DNA of 6,348 nt from an uncultured Clostridium sp. (GTDB taxonomy: Bacteria > Bacillota > Clostridia > Lachnospirales > Lachnospiraceae). Numbering within the stretch: the first letter of the stretch is position 1; the number at the start of each line of letters is the position of its first letter. The stretch is taken from assembly GCA_945946715.1 (NCBI GenBank), contig CAMEWU010000140.1, forward strand, positions 1 to 6,348, written 5' to 3'. Below are positions 6,243 through 6,348 of the stretch, one piece after another. Made by a program: the position numbers and the translations under genes. Under the pieces are notes generated by a model. The model saw nothing but the letters and a program-made list of their open reading frames with translations. It did not search any database and was not told the origin of the DNA.

Positions 6243-6271
6243 TTGACAAGCGAATATATCGCTGCAATACT
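6243..6271 (+). promoter_or_regulatory. rightward promoter candidate with operator-like palindromes
   Basis: TTGACA (6243-6248), 17-nt spacer, and AATACT (6266-6271) preceded by TGC make a plausible extended -10 promoter on the plus strand. The spacer holds AGCGA-N5-TCGCT (6249-6263), and TTATCGATAA (6271-6280) is a perfect palindrome at the likely start. GTTTATC (6224-6230) and GATAAAC (6276-6282) also form a wide inverted repeat. No gene is read by it inside the window. Confidence 0.45.
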
Positions 6272-6297
6272 TATCGATAAACATTAAATAATTACTC

Positions 6298-6348
6298 AAT
6301 TGCAAACCGAGATGCAGTTTTGTAAGTCGAGATGCAACTTTGTAAATT
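6298..6348. repeat. 20-bp tandem repeats at the window edge, possible insertion-sequence end
   Basis: Units of exactly 20 bp share TTGYAARYCGAGATGCA: 6298-6317, 6318-6337, and a partial third from 6338 cut by the window edge. Counted in the other phase, 6308-6327 and 6328-6347 agree at 17 of 20 bases. Multiple short repeats of about 20 bp are known at the ends of IS21-family elements, and the first unit could begin with a terminal TG near 6301. Iterons or a regulator-binding array are alternatives. The repeats are seen; the element is inferred. Confidence 0.5.

Noticed and set aside
6298..6348. CRISPR array
   Set aside because: The repeats are directly adjacent 20-bp units without spacers and differ from each other, so they are not CRISPR-like.

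Overview
The window looks like the chromosome of a low-GC Firmicute of the class Clostridia, probably Lachnospiraceae-like. This is inferred from strong AAGGAGG-type ribosome binding sites, A/T-rich codon use, and the protein families present (a BlaI/M56 pair with a Lachnospiraceae-style ectodomain, an AGCS alanine carrier, and the start of a LytTR-type regulator). No rRNA, tRNA or CRISPR is visible, and every gene I can support lies on the minus strand, so transcription runs from right to left.

Right end (about 6210-6348): a short A/T-rich region with a rightward, plus-strand promoter candidate carrying operator-like palindromes. It is followed by 20-bp tandem repeats running off the window edge that look like the end of an insertion sequence. 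Next (3709-6210) comes a two-gene regulatory operon: a BlaI/MecI-family repressor followed 10 nt later by a BlaR1/MecR1-like M56 metalloprotease. Two palindromic operators overlap its promoter. The M56 protein keeps the zinc protease and membrane domains, but its extracellular part is not a penicillin-binding sensor, so the inducer is probably something other than a beta-lactam. A hairpin after its stop codon probably ends the operon.

Middle (3339-3708): a 370-base intergenic region. It holds a 37-residue ORF with a good promoter and a near-perfect Shine-Dalgarno site, which resembles only the first part of a LytTR regulator (a truncated remnant). It also holds a promoter with duplicated -35 boxes and a 13-bp inverted repeat at the start of the alanine-carrier transcript.

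Left part (1-3338): a likely operon in the order AGCS sodium:alanine symporter, SAM-dependent methyltransferase, a half-sized YczE/YitT-like membrane protein, and a tRNA-dihydrouridine synthase cut by the left window edge. Short gaps and an ATGA stop/start overlap support co-transcription. The membrane protein appears to have lost about 75-80 central residues in frame.

The most interesting points are the non-beta-lactam BlaR1-like sensor, the two genes that look partly deleted (LytTR remnant and half-sized YczE-like protein), and the element-like repeats beside an apparently orphaned promoter at the right edge.
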